A stretch of 61,495 nucleotides of DNA from Pseudopelagicola sp. (GCA_026195905.1 JAPHRE010000003.1:1-61495), one strand, 5' to 3'; counted from the first letter of the stretch, positions 34,474 to 44,295 are shown. The notes: generated by a model from the sequence alone, not told the origin. A program made the numbers and translations.

Positions 34474-35697
34474 ATGGAAACCTTCACTCTCGGCGTCGTC
34501 CTGTTCACGCTGATCGTTCTGGCGCTGGTGGCGATTATTCTGGCGGCGCGGTCGCGGCTGGTCTCGTCCGGCAACGTCAACATTACCATTAACGGCGAAA
34601 AGACCATCTCGGTGCCTGCTGGCGGCAAGCTTTTGCAGACGCTGGCGGCGGAAAAGATGTTCGTACCGTCGGCCTGTGGCGGCGGTGGCACCTGTGCCCA
34701 ATGCCGGGTCAAGGTGCATTCGGGCGGCGGGTCGATCCTGCCGACCGAGGAAAGCCACATCACCAAACGCGAAGCGGCCTGCGGCGACCGTCTGTCCTGT
34801 CAGGTGGCGGTCAAGCAAGACATGGATATCGAGGTTCCCGAAGAGGTCTTTGGCGTCAAGAAATGGGAGTGCACCGTGCGCTCCAATGAGAATGTCGCGA
34901 CCTTCATCAAGAACCTCGTACTTGAGTTGCCCGAAGGCGAGGACGTCAATTTCCGCGCCGGTGGCTATATCCAGATCGAAGCGCCGGCGCATAAACTCTC
35001 GTACAAAGACTTCGACATCGAGGAAGAGTATCGACCGGATTGGGACAAGTTCAATCTCTGGCAGTATGAATCGGTGGTCGATGAACCGGTAGAGCGGGCC
35101 TACTCGATGGCCAACTACCCCGAGGAAAAGGGCATCATCATGCTCAATGTCCGCGTGGCGTCGCCGCCACCGGGCAGCGAGGGTATCCCGCCGGGCCAGA
35201 TGTCGTCCTATATTTTCAACCTCAAGCCAGGCGACAAGGTCACGATTTCCGGCCCGTTCGGAGAGTTCTTTGCCCGCGACACCGATAAGGAGATGGTGTT
35301 CATCGGCGGCGGGGCGGGTATGGCGCCGATGCGCAGCCATATCTTCGATCAGCTCAAGCGGCTTGAGAACCGCGACCGCAAGATCACCTTCTGGTATGGC
35401 GCACGCTCCAAGCGCGAGATGTTCTTTGTCGAGGATTTTGACAAGCTGGCCGAGGAGTTCGATAATTTCGAATGGCACGTGGCGCTCTCGGATGCGCTGC
35501 CCGAGGATGATTGGAAAGGCTATACTGGCTTTATTCACAACGTTCTTTATGAGGAATACCTCAAGAACCACCCGGCGCCGGAAGATTGCGAATACTATAT
35601 GTGTGGCCCGCCGATCATGAACCAGTCGGTGATCAACATGCTCCTTGATCTGGGCGTGGATCGCGACGACATCATGCTCGACGATTTCGGCGGCTGA
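34474..35697 (+). CDS. nqrF: Na+-translocating NADH:quinone reductase subunit F
   Basis: The 407-residue NADH-oxidising subunit. One N-terminal helix ([21 protein letters not shown]) precedes a ferredoxin-type [2Fe-2S] domain with C68, C74, C77 and C109 ([11 protein letters not shown], then LSCQ). The FAD domain follows with RAYSMANYP, and the NADH domain has [14 protein letters not shown] and [12 protein letters not shown]. The protein ends [10 protein letters not shown], as other NqrF proteins do. GGAG precedes the ATG. A strong terminator follows, closing the operon. Confidence 0.96.
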   Translation: METFTLGVVLFTLIVLALVAIILAARSRLVSSGNVNITINGEKTISVPAGGKLLQTLAAEKMFVPSACGGGGTCAQCRVKVHSGGGSILPTEESHITKREAACGDRLSCQVAVKQDMDIEVPEEVFGVKKWECTVRSNENVATFIKNLVLELPEGEDVNFRAGGYIQIEAPAHKLSYKDFDIEEEYRPDWDKFNLWQYESVVDEPVERAYSMANYPEEKGIIMLNVRVASPPPGSEGIPPGQMSSYIFNLKPGDKVTISGPFGEFFARDTDKEMVFIGGGAGMAPMRSHIFDQLKRLENRDRKITFWYGARSKREMFFVEDFDKLAEEFDNFEWHVALSDALPEDDWKGYTGFIHNVLYEEYLKNHPAPEDCEYYMCGPPIMNQSVINMLLDLGVDRDDIMLDDFGG

Positions 35698-35708
35698 GAG
35701 ATACAGGA

Positions 35709-35734
35709 AGGGCGGGGAAATCCCCGCCCTTTTT
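35709..35734 (+). terminator. Rho-independent terminator of the nqr operon
   Basis: AGGGCGGGG and CCCCGCCCT form a perfect 9-bp stem around AAAT, followed by TTTT. It lies 12 bp after the nqrF stop and also precedes the convergent CBS gene's end. Confidence 0.9.
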
Positions 35735-35753
35735 GCCTGCCGGGCCCGAAAGA

Positions 35754-36278
35754 TCAGCCAACGATCATCTGTTTCATCTGAAGAGCTTCGTATTCGAGTT
35801 CTTTCAGGCGATAATTCACCACATCGCCAATAGTGATCATGCCGCAAAGCCCGGCCTCATCCACAACCGGCAAGTGGCGAAAGCGGCCTTCGCTCATGCG
35901 TTTGAGCACATCGGTCAGCACCTCATCGGGGCCGCAGGTCTGAACCGTGCCCGTCATCAGATCACCTACCGATTGCGGCAAGGTCTGGCCCGGCGTGTCC
36001 GCCATGCGGCGCACGATATCGCGTTCCGAGAGAATGCCGACGAGCGCGCCATCTTGATCGGTGACAAGCACCGCCCCGATGCGTTTGTCACGCAGCACCT
36101 CGACCACGGTCGCGATTGTATCGGTGGGCCGCACCGAGACAACATCGTCGCCTTTGCCCGCGATCACCTTGGCAACCGTGGTTTGGGAATGGGCAAGGTT
36201 TGATGCGCTTGTCTGGCTATAGGTCGTGGTATCGGCCTTGTCGCCGCGCATGGGGGGCTGATATGAGCTTGGTGCCAT
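35754..36278 (-). CDS. CBS-domain protein
   Basis: A 174-residue cytoplasmic protein made of a Ser/Thr-rich N-terminal 35 residues and two CBS domains: VSVRPTDTIATVVEVLRDKRIGAVLVTD...GILSERDIVRRMA and DLMTGTVQTCGPDEVLTDVLKRMSEGRFRHLPVVDE...GMITIGDVVNYRL. Such tandem CBS proteins bind adenine nucleotides and act as energy-status sensors. The ATG at 36278 is preceded by AAGGA; a start 11 codons upstream is possible. It is convergent with nqrF and divergent from the apbE unit, so its link to Nqr is positional only. Confidence 0.88.
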   Translation of the reverse strand: MAPSSYQPPMRGDKADTTTYSQTSASNLAHSQTTVAKVIAGKGDDVVSVRPTDTIATVVEVLRDKRIGAVLVTDQDGALVGILSERDIVRRMADTPGQTLPQSVGDLMTGTVQTCGPDEVLTDVLKRMSEGRFRHLPVVDEAGLCGMITIGDVVNYRLKELEYEALQMKQMIVG

Positions 36279-36369
36279 GAGACTCGTTCCTTTCCTCGGC
36301 TGAGCCCCCATTGTAGCCCGGCCCTGTCATGGTGCTAGTCTTGACTTTCAACAACACAGGCCTCTACCC

Positions 36370-36573
36370 TTGCCCGCTTTCCTTGAACATCTACATCTCA
36401 CCTCGCTGACCGGAACCGTTCTTATTGTGGTTGTGGTGCTGGCTGGGCATCGGTTTCGCAAAGCCTGGAAAGACCGCGAGAGCGATCCGCGTTGGAAGGT
36501 CCGGGCCTGGATCTATGGCAGCGTGGCGTTTTTCGGATTGCTCGTGCTGGCCTTTGTGCCGCTCAAGGTCTGA
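36370..36573 (+). CDS. Small two-helix membrane protein upstream of apbE
   Basis: A 67-residue protein with two hydrophobic segments, TGTVLIVVVVLAGHRF and WIYGSVAFFGLLVLAFVPL, and a basic cytoplasmic-type loop between them (RKAWKDRESDPRWKVR). Its stop is followed by three bases and the apbE ATG, which strongly suggests co-translation. The start is uncertain: the longest reading begins with TTG and no ATG is available. A TTGACT/TACCCT promoter-like pair ends right at that TTG, so translation may start later. I do not recognise the family; a helper role in Nqr flavin loading or assembly is inferred only from position. Confidence 0.55.
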   Translation: MPAFLEHLHLTSLTGTVLIVVVVLAGHRFRKAWKDRESDPRWKVRAWIYGSVAFFGLLVLAFVPLKV

Positions 36574-36576
36574 GCC

Positions 36577-37620
36577 ATGTGGCGTATTGCAGCCTTGATT
36601 GCGTTGGTGTCTCTGGCGGCCTGCCTGCCGGGCGAGACGCGCGAGGTTCTACGTCTTTCAGGGTCCGCGATGGGCACACAATACAATATCGTTGCCATTG
36701 GTGACGACCTTGATGCCTCGGCCCTTCGCGCAGGTGTCGACGATGTGCTTGAGGCCATGAATGTGCGCCTTTCAAACTGGACCCCTACATCGGAAGTGTC
36801 GCGGTTTTCGGCCTCGCGTCAGACCGGCGCGCAGGCGATCTCACGCGACTTTGCAAAGGTCATGGAAGCCGCAGAGCGCGTTCATACACAGAGCGGGGGT
36901 ATGTTTGATGTCACACTCGGCCCCTTGATCGACCTTTGGGGGTTTGGTGCGCGTGGGCCGGACACGCCCCGTCCGGGCGACGAGCTTCCAAGCGACACAG
37001 AGATCCGTGAGGCGTTAGCGCACGTGGGACAGGCCCGCCTGCTCACGCTGGACCCCGCCACCCCAAGCCTTGAGAAAACCATCCCCGAGGTTGAGGTCAA
37101 TGTTGCCGCCATCGCCAAAGGCTATGGCATTGATGCGCTGGCCCAAATGCTTGTTGAACAGGGGATCGAAGATTTCCTTGTAGAAATTGGCGGCGACCTT
37201 ATGGCGCGTGGCACCAATGACGCGGGAGAGCCTTGGCGGATTGGGATCGAAACCCCGCACACAGGTGCCCACGGTAGCCTGCAACGGGTGATCCCACTTA
37301 GCGGGATGGGTATGGCGACATCGGGCGACTATCGGAATTTCTTTGAGCGGGATGGGCGGCGCTATTCACATTTGCTTGACCCGACGACCGGCCGCCCGGT
37401 AACGCATAGCACAACCTCTGCCACCGTTTTGGCGCAAAACGCTATGCTGGCAGACGCTTGGGCCACAGCGATGCTTGTGCTTGGAGCCGAGCGGGGGCTT
37501 GCCGTTGCAGAACGGCACGGGGTTGCAGTCTTCTTTATTTCGCGCGATAGACAAACGGCAAGTCCGACCTATATACAGCATGAAAGCAGTGCTTTCTCGG
37601 CACTCTTCACATCAGACTAA
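36577..37620 (+). CDS. apbE: FAD:protein FMN transferase ApbE
   Basis: A 347-residue lipoprotein that transfers FMN from FAD to threonine residues of Nqr and Rnf subunits on the periplasmic side. The signal ends with lipobox SLAACLPG (C16). SGSAMGTQYNI, QSGGMFDVTLGPLIDLWGFG, VNVAAIAKGYGIDAL, FLVEIGGDLMARG, RYSHLLDPTTGRPV and the late AWATAMLVLGAERG match ApbE throughout, including the Mg-site residues near DAWATA. It is preceded closely by a small membrane ORF and followed by nqrM 10 bp away. Confidence 0.95.
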   Translation: MWRIAALIALVSLAACLPGETREVLRLSGSAMGTQYNIVAIGDDLDASALRAGVDDVLEAMNVRLSNWTPTSEVSRFSASRQTGAQAISRDFAKVMEAAERVHTQSGGMFDVTLGPLIDLWGFGARGPDTPRPGDELPSDTEIREALAHVGQARLLTLDPATPSLEKTIPEVEVNVAAIAKGYGIDALAQMLVEQGIEDFLVEIGGDLMARGTNDAGEPWRIGIETPHTGAHGSLQRVIPLSGMGMATSGDYRNFFERDGRRYSHLLDPTTGRPVTHSTTSATVLAQNAMLADAWATAMLVLGAERGLAVAERHGVAVFFISRDRQTASPTYIQHESSAFSALFTSD

Positions 37621-37630
37621 AGGCATTCCC

Positions 37631-37870
37631 ATGTCCCTCATCACGTTCGTCCTCGCTTTCTTTCTATTGCTGATCGTTGTTGTCGGCATGAGCGTTGGCG
37701 TGATGGTCAAGGGGCGCACGATCAAGGGAAGCTGCGGCGGCCTCAATGCGATTGAAGGCGCGGATAAATGCGTTGTCTGCCAAAAGGATATCGACCCCGA
37801 TAGCCCGCTGCGCGACAAACTTCAGTGCAAGCGCAAGCGCCAGATTTCCGAACAGATGGCGACGCAATAA
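37631..37870 (+). CDS. nqrM: Na+-NQR maturation protein NqrM
   Basis: A 79-residue protein with one N-terminal membrane helix (FVLAFFLLLIVVVGMSVGVM) and a cysteine-rich tail: GSCGGL (C35), KCVVC (C47, C50) and LQCKRK (C66). The four cysteines and KGRTIKGSCGGL identify NqrM (DUF539), which is required to assemble Nqr, probably by delivering iron to the NqrD/NqrE site. The ATG follows apbE by 10 bp. Its presence shows the locus carries the full known maturation set. Confidence 0.93.
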   Translation: MSLITFVLAFFLLLIVVVGMSVGVMVKGRTIKGSCGGLNAIEGADKCVVCQKDIDPDSPLRDKLQCKRKRQISEQMATQ

Positions 37871-37914
37871 ACTGTATCGCTCGCCGGACCCGTTTGGCCC
37901 GCGCCAATCCTGTA

Positions 37915-38295
37915 TCAGGTTTGGGGTTGCCCCCCGCCCGACGGCAAAAGCTTTTCGTCAAAAGCATCTTCGAGATGGTCAAGGAACGCTTCAAGCGGCG
38001 CGCGGATTTCGTTGATTTTCGCCGGATCATAGGGCGCTTTGAGAATCTGCCCAAAGGCAAGGTCAAGTCGCCCAGCCTCATCGCCCAATTGTGGAAATCC
38101 GACGCTTCCCGCGATGCCGCTGATTTTGTGAACGACCCCGCGCAGTCCGGCGACCGCCGTCATGGCATTGTTTGGATCGTCCAGATAGCGACAGTAGTTT
38201 TCCATCTCGTTAATATGCGTCACGAGATCATCTAGAAAACTTTCCCGAATACCCTTTAGCGCCTCATAGAGTTCCTCGCTCATGGGTACAGACAT
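37915..38295 (-). CDS. Hpt-domain phosphotransfer protein
   Basis: A 126-residue helical protein resembling histidine phosphotransfer domains. The phospho-accepting histidine is probably H56 in GVVHKISGIAGSVGF, with helix LGDEAGRLDLAFGQIL after it. No other domain is present. It lies 27 bp downstream of a response regulator on the same strand and opposite two sensor kinases, so it may shuttle phosphate between them. Start at 38295 or the ATG four codons later. RNA-polymerase or chemotaxis links are not visible. Confidence 0.8.
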   Translation of the reverse strand: MSVPMSEELYEALKGIRESFLDDLVTHINEMENYCRYLDDPNNAMTAVAGLRGVVHKISGIAGSVGFPQLGDEAGRLDLAFGQILKAPYDPAKINEIRAPLEAFLDHLEDAFDEKLLPSGGGQPQT

Positions 38296-38322
38296 GCGAT
38301 CTCTCTTTGGTTTGGATCACCC

Positions 38323-39282
38323 TCACATAGACATCATGCGAGACGCCACGCGGGTGGGGACAAATGCATCACGTTTTTGCACCACCTCCATCGCTTGGTC
38401 AATGATCTTGAGCGGGCTTGCGCCAAACAGGCTTCCGTTGATCTGATCCCCGACCAGAACGCGGATTTCCTTTTCGCTGTCGAGGCATTCTTGTGGGTGA
38501 TACTGATTGAGGTAGGTCGTGATGATATCCTCAAGGTCTTCGCTATCAAAACGCGGCGTGCGCGGCACGATGGCAACGAAACACCCGCTGCCGAGGTAGG
38601 AAATAAGCGGATTGACGGACCGAGTTCCTTCGAAGATGCAGTCCGCCGCATCGGTCAGGATATCGCGAAACTCGTCAGGGCCGACGCGGGAATAGAGGCT
38701 ACCTGCGTTGCGGATCTGAAAACCAATGGCGCCGAGCTTGAACATGCCAAGGCGGCCCAGTTGCAGCAGGTAGTTTTCCATCGCAAGCGATCCGACCACA
38801 CGCGGCACATCTTCGACCTGGATCGCATCCATGAAATCAAAAAGCTCCGGCTCTGCCGCAGACGTTTGCTGCCCCGCCCCGAACGCCGTCCGACGCGCCG
38901 CATTGGCGGCGACAAGCATCTCCGCAACGCGCAAACGCGCCCGCAGTTCAGTTGAATCAATCGGTTTGGTGAGGTAATCCGTCGCGCCATGCGCAAAGGA
39001 GTCATCCACATAGGACTTCTCTGAAAGCGCCGTAAGCATCATGATCGGCGTCGCCCGGTAGGTCGGCACCTGACGGATTTGCTTGAGCAATTCGATGCCG
39101 TCCATCTCCGGCATGCGAATATCAAGAAGGATGCAATCAAAGGGCTCTTCCGCCGCGTCCAGACATTGCAGAGCCTCGGCGCCGGATTGCGCAAATGTAG
39201 TCTCAGTGTAGCCGATCCCCGAAAGGGTCGTGTCCAACAACCGCAAGATCAGCGGCTCATCATCAACAGCCAGGATCTTCAT
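38323..39282 (-). CDS. Response regulator with degenerate GGDEF-like output domain
   Basis: A 319-residue protein. Residues 1-125 are a receiver domain: DDEP at 7-10, phospho-acceptor D54 in LLDIRMPEMDG, and the conserved lysine in DYLTKPID. The C-terminal 160 residues resemble a diguanylate cyclase fold (LGAIGFQIRNAG...ISYLGSGCFVAIVPRT), but the GGDEF signature is replaced by SGCFV, so c-di-GMP synthesis is unlikely. A scaffold or nucleotide-sensing role is possible. GGAG precedes the ATG at 39282. It is co-directional with the Hpt gene and divergent from the CHASE kinase. Confidence 0.78.
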   Translation of the reverse strand: MKILAVDDEPLILRLLDTTLSGIGYTETTFAQSGAEALQCLDAAEEPFDCILLDIRMPEMDGIELLKQIRQVPTYRATPIMMLTALSEKSYVDDSFAHGATDYLTKPIDSTELRARLRVAEMLVAANAARRTAFGAGQQTSAAEPELFDFMDAIQVEDVPRVVGSLAMENYLLQLGRLGMFKLGAIGFQIRNAGSLYSRVGPDEFRDILTDAADCIFEGTRSVNPLISYLGSGCFVAIVPRTPRFDSEDLEDIITTYLNQYHPQECLDSEKEIRVLVGDQINGSLFGASPLKIIDQAMEVVQKRDAFVPTRVASRMMSM

Positions 39283-39598
39283 ATTCTTTCTCCGCATTCG
39301 CGTTTCACGTCGTCAACCGCATCCGGTTTTTCCTCACTTGAAATACACCCTAGGGGAGAAATAGGGCGAAATTCGGGCGGATTAAAAAAACATTAACGGC
39401 AAGGTCTTTTTGCAGAATCCGACATAAACCCCTGTTTTATCTCATACTTCATGGACCACCCGTTGATTGAACTACGGTTTCGTTAAGAAATTGTATCATC
39501 CGCCGGAGTGTTTTTTGCCACCGCCCCTTCACAGCCTTCTGATTTTACGATTACGATGGGAGCGCAGGAAAAAAGGCTCACCCTATGGTTGTCGGACT
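39283..39598. other. 316-bp divergent region between response regulator and sensor kinase
   Basis: No gene is supported. It is AT-rich near 39384-39440 (runs of A and T) and probably carries promoters for both directions. A weak TTGAAC element at 39464 has no convincing -10 partner. No clear operator palindrome was seen. Confidence 0.5.
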
Positions 39599-42421
39599 AT
39601 GACGGACAAGAAGACCTCACGCTCGGCCGGGCGGTTTACTGTCGCGGCAACGAATCTCGTTACCCTATGTCTGGTTGCGGCATTTCTTGTGATGAAAGTG
39701 CTTGTCGACACGGGAGCTCAGCGTGAAAAAGAACGGGTCATGGCCCTTGGCGCGATTACGGATTACTCCACGAATGTGTCCAACGTAATCACCAACGCCC
39801 TCCTTGTAGGAAGCGCATTTGAAGGGGCGATCACCCTAGAGCCTGAAATGACACAGCAGAGCTTTACGCATTTTGCCGGGGAAATTGTTAAAGGGCATAA
39901 TGCGATCGTCAATGTCGCCACAATCCGAGATTTCACGCTTGAGTTGGTGCATCCGTATGAGGCCAACGCACATGTGGTTGGACGCAGGCTCGACGATATA
40001 CCGGCGCAAGCGAACATTGCCGAAAGGGCCTTGCGTCAAAATAAGACAATTTTTCAAGGACCAGTGCCCCTTTTACAGGGGTTTCCCGGCTTCATACTGC
40101 GCAACCCCATCCTCCTTGATCAAGACGGCGAGAAACAGGCCTGGGGTTTGATTTCAATTGTGTTCTCCGCCAAGGCGCTTCTTGAAAGCGTCGAGCGGAA
40201 TAGCATTCCGGAGCCTTTCAAAATTGCCATGCGGCGGGCGGATGACGGCACGCCGATCCTTGGCGATCAGAGCCTGTTTGAGACAGACGGGATTTTCAAA
40301 ACGGTAGAGGTCCCGGAGGGGGCATGGACGATCGTCATCCTGCCCGAGGGCGGCTGGAGCACGATAGTGCTTTCCCCGGGCACAGTGCTTGCCTTTATCC
40401 TGATCGCCGCGGCGGCGCTTGCCACGGCAAACCTTGTCATCTGGCTTCGTCGTGAAGCGACCACCAAGACCGAACAGCTTAAAGCCGCAGTTGACGTTCT
40501 TGGCGACGGGTTTACCCTTTATGATGCGTCCGACCGGCTTGTGATCTATAACGAACGCTACCTAGACATCTATGAGAAGAGCGCGCCAATCGTAAAACGC
40601 GGCGTGGCATTCCAAAAGATACTCCAATCCGGGCTTGAACACGGCCAGTACAAAGCCGCGATAGGCCGCGAGGCCGAATGGCTTGAGGAGCGCCTGGCGG
40701 CGCATCGCAAGCTTGATTCTACGATTGAACAACAATTGAGCGATGGGCGCTGGCTTCGGGTACGCGAAATGGAAACGCCCGATGGTGGGCGCGTGGGAAT
40801 CCACGTAGACATTACGGATCAGGTTGAAAGCCGCCAAAGGATCGAAACGGCCGAACTTCGCCTGCGAGATGCGATTGATGCGGTGCCCGCGGCTTTCTTG
40901 TTTTTTGATTCAGACGGTGTCCTGGAGATCGTCAACGCCAAGGCGCTTCAACTCTTTCCTGACGCACAAACCCGCATTGTACCCGGTGCCCCCATACGAA
41001 AACTCGTCGAGCGGCTTGTCTATCTTGAGTTCCCCAACGCCGGACGGGAGCATCGCGAAGCACGGGTTGAAGAATTGCTTGAGACCCTGCGCCAAAAGAC
41101 CTCGCAATTCGATCTTCATATCGGCAACAACCGCTATTACAAAATCGTCAGCCAACGCACCCAAGAAGGCGGTGTGGTGTGCTTCGGGGTCGATATTTCC
41201 GACCTCATTGCACAGGAACACTGGCTTGAGAGCGCCAATAAGCGCCTCCGTGCTGCGATCAAAGAGCGCGACGCGGCCGAGGCCCGGTTTGCCGATGTCG
41301 CCGATATTTCAACCGAATGGTTCTGGGAGCAGGACGCGGAGATGCGCCTTACGTATCTCTCACCGGGGTTCGAGAAATCGACCGGCCTGCCCATCGAAAA
41401 GGCGCTTGGACATTCGAGCGTTGAGCTGATGAATCGGGCCTCCGATCCAACTCTTGAAGGCCACCTCAAAAAGATGGCGGCCCACGAACCGTTTGAGAAT
41501 TTTATCTATCAATCGCAGCTCCGTGATGATTCAAAGATCTGGCTACGCACAAGCGGCAAGCCGGTGTTCGACGATAACGGCGAGTTCAAGGGCTATATCG
41601 GCACCGCAGCGGACGTCACCAAACTTTATGGTGCCCTACAGGAAGCCAAGCGCGCCGATGAGGCCAAGACCCAGTTCCTCAATATGGTGAGCCATGAATT
41701 GCGGACCCCGATGACTGTTGTGCTTGGCTTCAACGCCTTCCTGCGCAACCCCGAAGCCCTGCCTAAGACGCGCAGCTTTCATGACACCCTCTCGCAGAGG
41801 GGCGACACGGCACTTGAGGAGGGCTATACGGCCATGATCGGAGAAATCCGTGGCTTGGCCGACAAGATTGAATCCGCAGGCAAACAGCTTCAGGCGCTGA
41901 TTGGCGACGTTCTTGACCTATCACGCATCGAAGCAAATACTCTTCATATCGAATTCGCCCCTGTCGACTTTGCGCCGGTTGTCGACTCGACGATCACACA
42001 GATGAAGTCTCTCGCACAGGGCAAGAAAATCGAGCTCAAGACGGATCTCGAAGACGCGACCCTGAAATGCGACGAGACGCGCCTACGGCAGGTTCTCATC
42101 AACCTTATCAGCAATGCGATCAAGTTTACCGACAAAGGCAACATTACCGTGCGCTCTCATGTTGTCGACGGCATGATGCGGGTCGAGGTTTCCGATACTG
42201 GCGTTGGCATTCCGCAAGCCGCTCTGGAGACCCTTTTCGAAAAATTTACCCAAGGCGACGCCTCCAGCACACGCAACGAGGGCGGCGCGGGCCTTGGTCT
42301 TGCGATCACCAAGGACATCATATCGCTGCACGGCGGCGATATTGCGGTTGATGAGACCTCGGAGAAGGGCACGACGATCTATTTCACCATTCCGCTCTGG
42401 CAGGAAGAAGCCGTCGCCTAA
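39599..42421 (+). CDS. Membrane sensor histidine kinase (CHASE-PAS-PAS-PAS-HisKA-HATPase)
   Basis: A 940-residue kinase. A first helix (NLVTLCLVAAFLVMKVLV) and a second (GTVLAFILIAAAALATANLVIW) enclose a periplasmic CHASE-like domain ending GFPGFILRNPILL. Three PAS-type domains follow (VLGDGFTLYDASDRLVIYNERY; AVPAAFLFFDSDGVLEIVN; DISTEWFWEQDAEMRLTYLSPGF). The HisKA box has H699 in MVSHELRTP, and the ATPase part has LINLISNAIKFT, DTGVGIP and GGAGLGLAIT. The start is the ATG at 39599; a longer reading has no family support. Its partner regulator is probably one of the neighbours at 38323, 37915 or 44381. Confidence 0.9.
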   Translation: MTDKKTSRSAGRFTVAATNLVTLCLVAAFLVMKVLVDTGAQREKERVMALGAITDYSTNVSNVITNALLVGSAFEGAITLEPEMTQQSFTHFAGEIVKGHNAIVNVATIRDFTLELVHPYEANAHVVGRRLDDIPAQANIAERALRQNKTIFQGPVPLLQGFPGFILRNPILLDQDGEKQAWGLISIVFSAKALLESVERNSIPEPFKIAMRRADDGTPILGDQSLFETDGIFKTVEVPEGAWTIVILPEGGWSTIVLSPGTVLAFILIAAAALATANLVIWLRREATTKTEQLKAAVDVLGDGFTLYDASDRLVIYNERYLDIYEKSAPIVKRGVAFQKILQSGLEHGQYKAAIGREAEWLEERLAAHRKLDSTIEQQLSDGRWLRVREMETPDGGRVGIHVDITDQVESRQRIETAELRLRDAIDAVPAAFLFFDSDGVLEIVNAKALQLFPDAQTRIVPGAPIRKLVERLVYLEFPNAGREHREARVEELLETLRQKTSQFDLHIGNNRYYKIVSQRTQEGGVVCFGVDISDLIAQEHWLESANKRLRAAIKERDAAEARFADVADISTEWFWEQDAEMRLTYLSPGFEKSTGLPIEKALGHSSVELMNRASDPTLEGHLKKMAAHEPFENFIYQSQLRDDSKIWLRTSGKPVFDDNGEFKGYIGTAADVTKLYGALQEAKRADEAKTQFLNMVSHELRTPMTVVLGFNAFLRNPEALPKTRSFHDTLSQRGDTALEEGYTAMIGEIRGLADKIESAGKQLQALIGDVLDLSRIEANTLHIEFAPVDFAPVVDSTITQMKSLAQGKKIELKTDLEDATLKCDETRLRQVLINLISNAIKFTDKGNITVRSHVVDGMMRVEVSDTGVGIPQAALETLFEKFTQGDASSTRNEGGAGLGLAITKDIISLHGGDIAVDETSEKGTTIYFTIPLWQEEAVA

Positions 42422-42723
42422 AGTCCCGCCTTTGCCCTGCGAGACCACGCAAGAGGCGCATTTTCCATGTGACGGCTTCTATGGGCGGCGGGCCGATACC
42501 CCCATGTATTAAGGGCTGTCCGACCGCTATTGGTCCAGATGCGGCCAGAGCCCCTCCCCTGAGTTGCCTTGGCCTGTCCATATTTCAGCCCAATTTACCT
42601 GCGACATTCTTGACCATCGCGATGATCGCCTCAAACCAAGACGGCCTAAGCCGCACCGGGGGCAAACGCGTGACGCTGCCTATTATTTTTGCGCATCGTC
42701 AGGGAGAGTTAGGAAGGTATTAC
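42422..42723 (+). other. 302-bp spacer between the two sensor kinases
   Basis: No gene is supported; the second kinase's frame stays open through most of it but with no membrane or PAS features. It may carry a separate promoter for the kinase at 42724. No terminator hairpin with a T-run was seen after the first kinase. Confidence 0.5.
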
Positions 42724-44295
42724 ATGGTTGAATTACTCAACATATCCACAGCAGCAACCACACTTTTGGTTGTCGTGATCGTTATCCTGAGTGGTGCCGC
42801 AATCCGACGAAAAGACAAGATCACCGACCTTGCAAAGCAACAGCTTCACGAAACGGAGCTTGAGGTCGCGTTCCAACGCAAGGCGCTGTTTGAATCCGGT
42901 GCCGTCAGCGTCACCGACGAAGAAGGCAAGATCGTTGATGTGAATTCCAAGTTCCTGGACACATTCGGATATCAGCGCGATGCCCTCATCGGCAGGCATA
43001 TCTCCGAGTTTTACCCAGAAAACGAACAAACCCTGTCGCGAGAAATTCGCGCGAAGACAAGAGACGGGCGCATTTGGTCCGGCGAAACACATCTCCTGCG
43101 CGCGGATGGCAGCACGGCCCTGACCCATAACACGGTGGTGCCGTTCTTGGATGGCAACAACAGGCACATCAAGAACCTGGCGATACGGACGGATATCTCA
43201 AAACAGAAAATCCGAGACAACCAAAAGCTCGTCACCTCTGCGTTTGACAAGATGACGGATGCGGTTGTGCTTTTTGATCCAAATAATTTTACGATCATTT
43301 ACATGAATGCCTTCGCCCTTGCCGAGCATGGATGGTCCGCGGACGAAGCCTATGGCACGTCCCTTTGGAAGACCCGCTATGTCTCGAAGCCGACGGATAT
43401 GAACGAAAAGTGCAAAAGCATCAACGAAAACGGCAAATGCACCGCCCGCATCGAAAGCGAAACAAACGGCAAGGTCTACGACGCCCATTCCTATCGCGTG
43501 ACCGTCTCAAGCGATACGCACCGTATCCTGACGATGTTTCGCGAAGTGACACAAAGCGTCGAGCTTGAGCGCGAGCGCAATCGCCTGATTTCCATCATCA
43601 CGCATGAACTGCGCACGCCGCTGACGAGCATCAAGGGAGCGTTGGGGCTCTTGGATTCATGTGCAATGGGTCCAATGCCCGCAGAGGCCAAGAACCTCGT
43701 CGGCATCGCCCTGCGCAATAGCGACCGTATGCTTGATCTCATCGCGCAAATCCTTGAGGCAGAAAAGGCGGAACATGACGCGGGCAATATCCCCCTAGAG
43801 CCGGTCAATCTTGCGGAGGTCATCCGGTCGGCCATCTCGGCCAACCAAGGTTATGGCACCGAGCTTGGCATTACCTTCCGCGATCCCTGCGATACGCCAG
43901 ACCTTTGGGTCAATGGCAACGAGCGGGTTTTTCAACAGGTGCTTGCCAACCTGATGTCGAACGCCGCAAAGTTCTCCCCCTCAGGGAGCACCGTCGACAT
44001 CTGGGCCGAGCGCCAAAAAGACAAGATCGTTCTGCATGTGCGCGATCAAGGCAAGGGGATTCCCAGCGCGATTCAGCCGCATCTTTTCAGTCGCTTTGTC
44101 AAAGCCAATCAAGAGGTGCGCGGCAACGTGCATGGCTCGGGCCTTGGTCTATCCATTGTGAAATCACAAGTGGAACGGCTCAATGGCTCGATTGATTATG
44201 AGACGGCCGAAAATGTTGGAACCTGTTTTCGGATCGCCCTGCCCCGTCTTCAAGGCGCGCAGCCAATGGGCAACGCCTTGCAGGCAAGCGCATAA
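42724..44295 (+). CDS. PAS-domain sensor histidine kinase
   Basis: A 523-residue kinase with one N-terminal helix (NISTAATTLLVVVIVILSGAAI) followed by two PAS domains (ALFESGAVSVTDEEGKIVDVNSKFLDTFGY and KMTDAVVLFDPNNFTIIYMNAFAL). The HisKA phospho-acceptor is H294 in IITHELRTPLTSIKG; the ATPase domain has VLANLMSNAAKFSP, RDQGKGIP and GSGLGLSIV. AGGAAGG precedes the ATG. It is 85 bp upstream of a single-domain receiver that is probably its target. No periplasmic sensing domain is present, so the signal is likely cytoplasmic or redox. Confidence 0.92.
   Translation: MVELLNISTAATTLLVVVIVILSGAAIRRKDKITDLAKQQLHETELEVAFQRKALFESGAVSVTDEEGKIVDVNSKFLDTFGYQRDALIGRHISEFYPENEQTLSREIRAKTRDGRIWSGETHLLRADGSTALTHNTVVPFLDGNNRHIKNLAIRTDISKQKIRDNQKLVTSAFDKMTDAVVLFDPNNFTIIYMNAFALAEHGWSADEAYGTSLWKTRYVSKPTDMNEKCKSINENGKCTARIESETNGKVYDAHSYRVTVSSDTHRILTMFREVTQSVELERERNRLISIITHELRTPLTSIKGALGLLDSCAMGPMPAEAKNLVGIALRNSDRMLDLIAQILEAEKAEHDAGNIPLEPVNLAEVIRSAISANQGYGTELGITFRDPCDTPDLWVNGNERVFQQVLANLMSNAAKFSPSGSTVDIWAERQKDKIVLHVRDQGKGIPSAIQPHLFSRFVKANQEVRGNVHGSGLGLSIVKSQVERLNGSIDYETAENVGTCFRIALPRLQGAQPMGNALQASA

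Noticed and set aside
34456-35847. 463-codon minus-strand reading opposite nqrF
   Set aside because: Shadow of nqrF; the supported protein on the plus strand has every expected motif.
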